Source: Erythroxylum novogranatense (lineage: Eukaryota > Streptophyta > Magnoliopsida > Malpighiales > Erythroxylaceae). From it: a stretch of 64,000 nucleotides of DNA. A program made the translations under genes and the position numbers. Shown here piece by piece: positions 61,658 through 64,000 of the stretch. Location: contig CM057228.1 in assembly GCA_029891385.1 (NCBI GenBank), positions 22,778,309 through 22,842,308 on the forward strand, written 5' to 3'. The notes beneath the pieces are model-generated. The model had not been told where the DNA came from. It worked only from the letters and a program-made list of their open reading frames with translations, and did no database searches. The stretch's first letter is position 1. The number at the start of each line of letters is the position of its first letter.

Positions 61658-61670
61658 ATCAAACAGAGCC
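61658..61670 (-). repeat. Candidate Harbinger right terminal repeat
   Basis: Plus-strand ATCAAACAGAGCC followed by AAT. The inward sequence continues with palindromic AGCTGATAGCT and ATCAGCTGAT motifs (61620-61652). Confidence 0.6.
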
Positions 61671-61673
61671 AAT

Positions 61674-62326
61674 ATTGGCTTGTTGTTGTTGAAACTATTG
61701 TAATAGTTATCAAATATTAAATTTTATCTAATTTTCTACTTATGAGAACATGAAGAAGAGATTAAATTTGTGATTGAATTTCTTTAAATTTAAAATTTCA
61801 TCTAATTTTAAAAATTAAAATAAATAAAAAATATTTTAATTAATTAATGTCTGATGGAATGTCGAGGCCTACAAGTAATCAATCAAAGGTCGAGTTTCTG
61901 CAAATTACAACTGCAAAGAATTTAAAAAGAAATCACAGTTCTCAACTAATTTTAGCAATGCATTTGAAAATATAACCATATTGGCAATGAATTGTGGAAT
62001 CTGAACCTAAGCGAAAGAATGGTTTTTAACTTTTTAATGCATTAAAACAAAACGAGAAAATTTGTATGCATCCCAACAAACGCCGTTTCATCTCGACACC
62101 GTCTGATTAACGTAATATGCTAACGGATATTCACGGAGGCGTTACCTGCGTTTTTCACAGCTCAACGAGCAGAGACTGTATCTTCACCACTCTCCAAATT
62201 CAGTGCAATTCTCTCCCTCTCCCCTTCAATTTCCATTAAGAAAACGCAAAAATTACTTATAATCCCTACAGTTTCTTAATAACCACTTGCGATGTTAATG
62301 TCCTTCTGTTGAATTACACTGCAAAA
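61674..62326. other. Upstream region and 5' UTR of the MCRS-like gene
   Basis: AT-rich up to about 62080, then mixed. A pyrimidine-rich CTCTCCCTCTCCCC stretch at 62211-62226 and AAAAATGG start context suggest the 5' UTR occupies roughly the last 150 bp. No TATA box is assigned. Confidence 0.4.
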
Positions 62327-64000
62327 ATGGCGGCTTTGGCTACTACTTCTTCTGTTCATTCTTGGATCCCTGAAGATGACTTCTTGTTAAAGAACGCTGT
62401 TGAGGTAGCCTCTCCTTTGCTAATATAAATTTCGAATTCTCTGTTTACCAATTCCGTCTGACATCTGTACTCAGTTTCATTTGGTTTCCTATCACAATTC
62501 CTTGGAATTCCCCTCTAGGTCTTTCTTTTTCATATGTTATTCTGCAGATTTAAACTTGACCCTGATGGAATTTTCTGATATGATGGCGGCCAATTTGTTC
62601 TTTTTAGCTTTTGTTGCTGAAAATGCATGTTAATCCCAATTTCGTTGTTCGCTATGCGTGTTTCTGAGGTTTCTTAACAATATCGGTCTACTTGATTACT
62701 GCCCAGTTGAATGGGTAATTTTCTACATTTTCGCATGCTGTTTTCTTAGCACCCTTTATTTTTTCACTCGAAATGTAACGTTCTTCAATAAAAAGCGTTA
62801 TCTCTATGTTTCCTTTAATGATGTTCTTTTTGTATTGTGAATTTCAGGCTGGTGCTTCTTTGGAAGCACTTGCTAAAGGTGCGGTGCAGTTCTCTCGCAA
62901 GTTCACCATTAGAGAATTGCGCGATCGTTGGTATTCTCTCCTTTATGACACTGATATTGCAGCTGAAGCTTCTGCGAGAATGGTGGAGTTTGAAGTTTCT
63001 GGGCCCAATACTTCGTCAAAAATTAGTAGGCCGGGAGGTCTTAAAGAAAGTCCCGAGAGCTCCGTTAAAAGAAAGGTTGAAAGTATTAGACGACTTTATT
63101 ATGCGATGAGGAAGAAAACTTGTATGCGATCACTTAAGTCTGCTGACGTTGGTTTTCTTGGTACATCAGATGCTAATGATCGCATGCGCGATGGCGGTTC
63201 TTGTCGTGGGGAGAGTTTGGCATGTAATAGTCAACCACCTGGTGCAAGTTGCATTTTAGATGATCATGATCGAGATCCTTTTGGATTTGGAAGGACAGAA
63301 TGCTATACTGAGCATCCTGTAGGATTACCAACTTCTTATGAAGATAGAGGCCATGATGATAACGCATTGACAGGTCCTGACAGATTATGTGTGACAAAAA
63401 TAGATTCTGTCCCCTCGGAAGCCGTGTTGGAGGATAGACACAATGGTGATGGACTTAATTATTTGAACTCAATATCAGAAAATGACTTTGCAGATCTTTC
63501 AGAGTCACTCTTGAACTTTTCAAATGAAGATGAGTTGATCTTTGAAGAAGCAGACAGGAAAAACCCAGTTGATAAATCTTGCAACACTAGCCTCAGTTCA
63601 GTTTTGGTAAGCTCTCAGAGTGATCTCCATGATGATGTATCTAATGCTAAAAGACAAAAGAAATCGATTTCAAATTTAGACATCAGAATTCCTAGTAACA
63701 CTTTTGCTGCAGAAGTGGGGATTCTGGGGGAAGGCTCAACCTCTGACAATGGATTAAGAAATCCCCTTCTATCTACATCATCACCAGTTACTCGGTTTGC
63801 TGAGTACATGGATGGAGAGGTGGAATGCATTATAAACACTGAAGATTCTGAAATTCCATGTAATGATGATGTTTTCATATCTAAAGAAACCACTTCATCT
63901 GGAGTCATATCAACTTCTAAGGGGGCTGATTACTTGACCTGGCTTCTTGCTGATGAAAATGATGACAGAGGAGAACTCATCCAGAAGGATGAAAACCCTG
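62327..64000 (+). CDS. Microspherule protein (MCRS1) N-terminal domain gene, 5' part
   Basis: Exon 1 (62327-62404, 26 codons: SSVHSWIPEDDFLLKNAVE) is followed by a 443-bp intron (GTAGCC...TTTCAG). Exon 2 runs from 62848 and stays open to the window edge. Residues 13-50 (WIPEDD...AGASLEALAKGAVQFSRKF, then TIRELRDRWYSLLYD) are the SANT/Myb-like MCRS_N domain. This domain is found in plant nuclear FHA proteins related to MCRS1, parts of chromatin-remodelling (INO80-type) and transcription complexes. A basic stretch (VKRKVESIRRLYYAMRKK) follows, then a long acidic, serine-rich, probably disordered region. The FHA domain, expected further downstream, is outside the window. The start fits the family and the Kozak-like context. 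Confidence 0.88.

Larger units (their letters stand above)
19109..61670. mobile_element. PIF/Harbinger element enlarged by nested insertions (inferred limits)
   Basis: The left end GGCCTTGTTTGGT (from 19109) and the right end, read inward, GGCTCTGTTTGAT (to 61670) agree at 10 of 13 positions. Both are flanked by AAT (19106-19108; 61671-61673). Inside each end are AGCTG(N)TNAGC-like phrases and TGTTTGGTAAA about 70-90 bp in. Removing the copia block (17,537 bp) and the gypsy element (15,597 bp) plus duplicated targets leaves about 9.4 kb. That remainder holds UCH-like and DDL-like fragments, a Myb/SANT-like gene and a Harbinger DDE transposase. A 3-bp target duplication is usual for the superfamily, though TWA is commoner than AAT. 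The transposase call is solid; the left boundary, and so the inclusion of the host fragments, is inference. Confidence 0.55.

Noticed and set aside
62837..63109. 90-codon frame in the MCRS-like gene
   Set aside because: Out of frame with the conserved MCRS_N sequence in exon 2; a shadow.

Overview
This is an AT-rich plant nuclear window, probably from a eudicot. It holds two ordinary host genes separated by a thick layer of nested transposons. No tRNA, rRNA, CRISPR or bacterial-type operon is visible. The host genes are an apparently intact ten-exon class 3 aldehyde dehydrogenase on the minus strand (10277-13554, 482 codons after splicing) and the start of a microspherule-protein-like (MCRS1 N-terminal domain) gene on the plus strand (from 62327, running off the right edge).

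Left part (1-10276): remnants of an old LTR retrotransposon (gag-like fragment near 714-1110) are interrupted by a 4.8 kb CACTA (En/Spm) element at 2149-6969. It has CACTA termini and a GGA target duplication. The CACTA element carries a decayed transposase tail, subterminal repeats, a 75-bp tandem repeat, and at least one host exon fragment (WD40 protein).

Middle (13555-19108): 5' flank of the aldehyde dehydrogenase gene, LINE remnants on both strands, and a 232-bp hAT-type MITE with an 8-bp target duplication.

Right part (19109-61670): my reading is one old PIF/Harbinger element of about 9.4 kb, blown up to 42.6 kb by later insertions. Its own cargo is a decayed Myb/SANT-like gene, a decayed DDE transposase, and fragments resembling ubiquitin C-terminal hydrolase (UCH) and the FHA protein DAWDLE (DDL). 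Into it inserted (i) a Ty1/copia element that now has the form LTR-internal-LTR-internal-LTR (20690-38226, a single ACATG target duplication), and (ii) a Ty3/gypsy chromovirus of the Tekay/Del type (43171-58767, CGAGT duplication). The gypsy gag region was in turn hit by what looks like a 5 kb solo LTR (49743-54764, GGAAA duplication).

All retroelement coding regions show stops, frameshifts or deletions. Many differences between the two copia copies fall at CAG/CTG trinucleotides, where the middle base is missing in one copy. This may be a long-read consensus artefact at methylated CHG sites, so some frameshifts may not be real.
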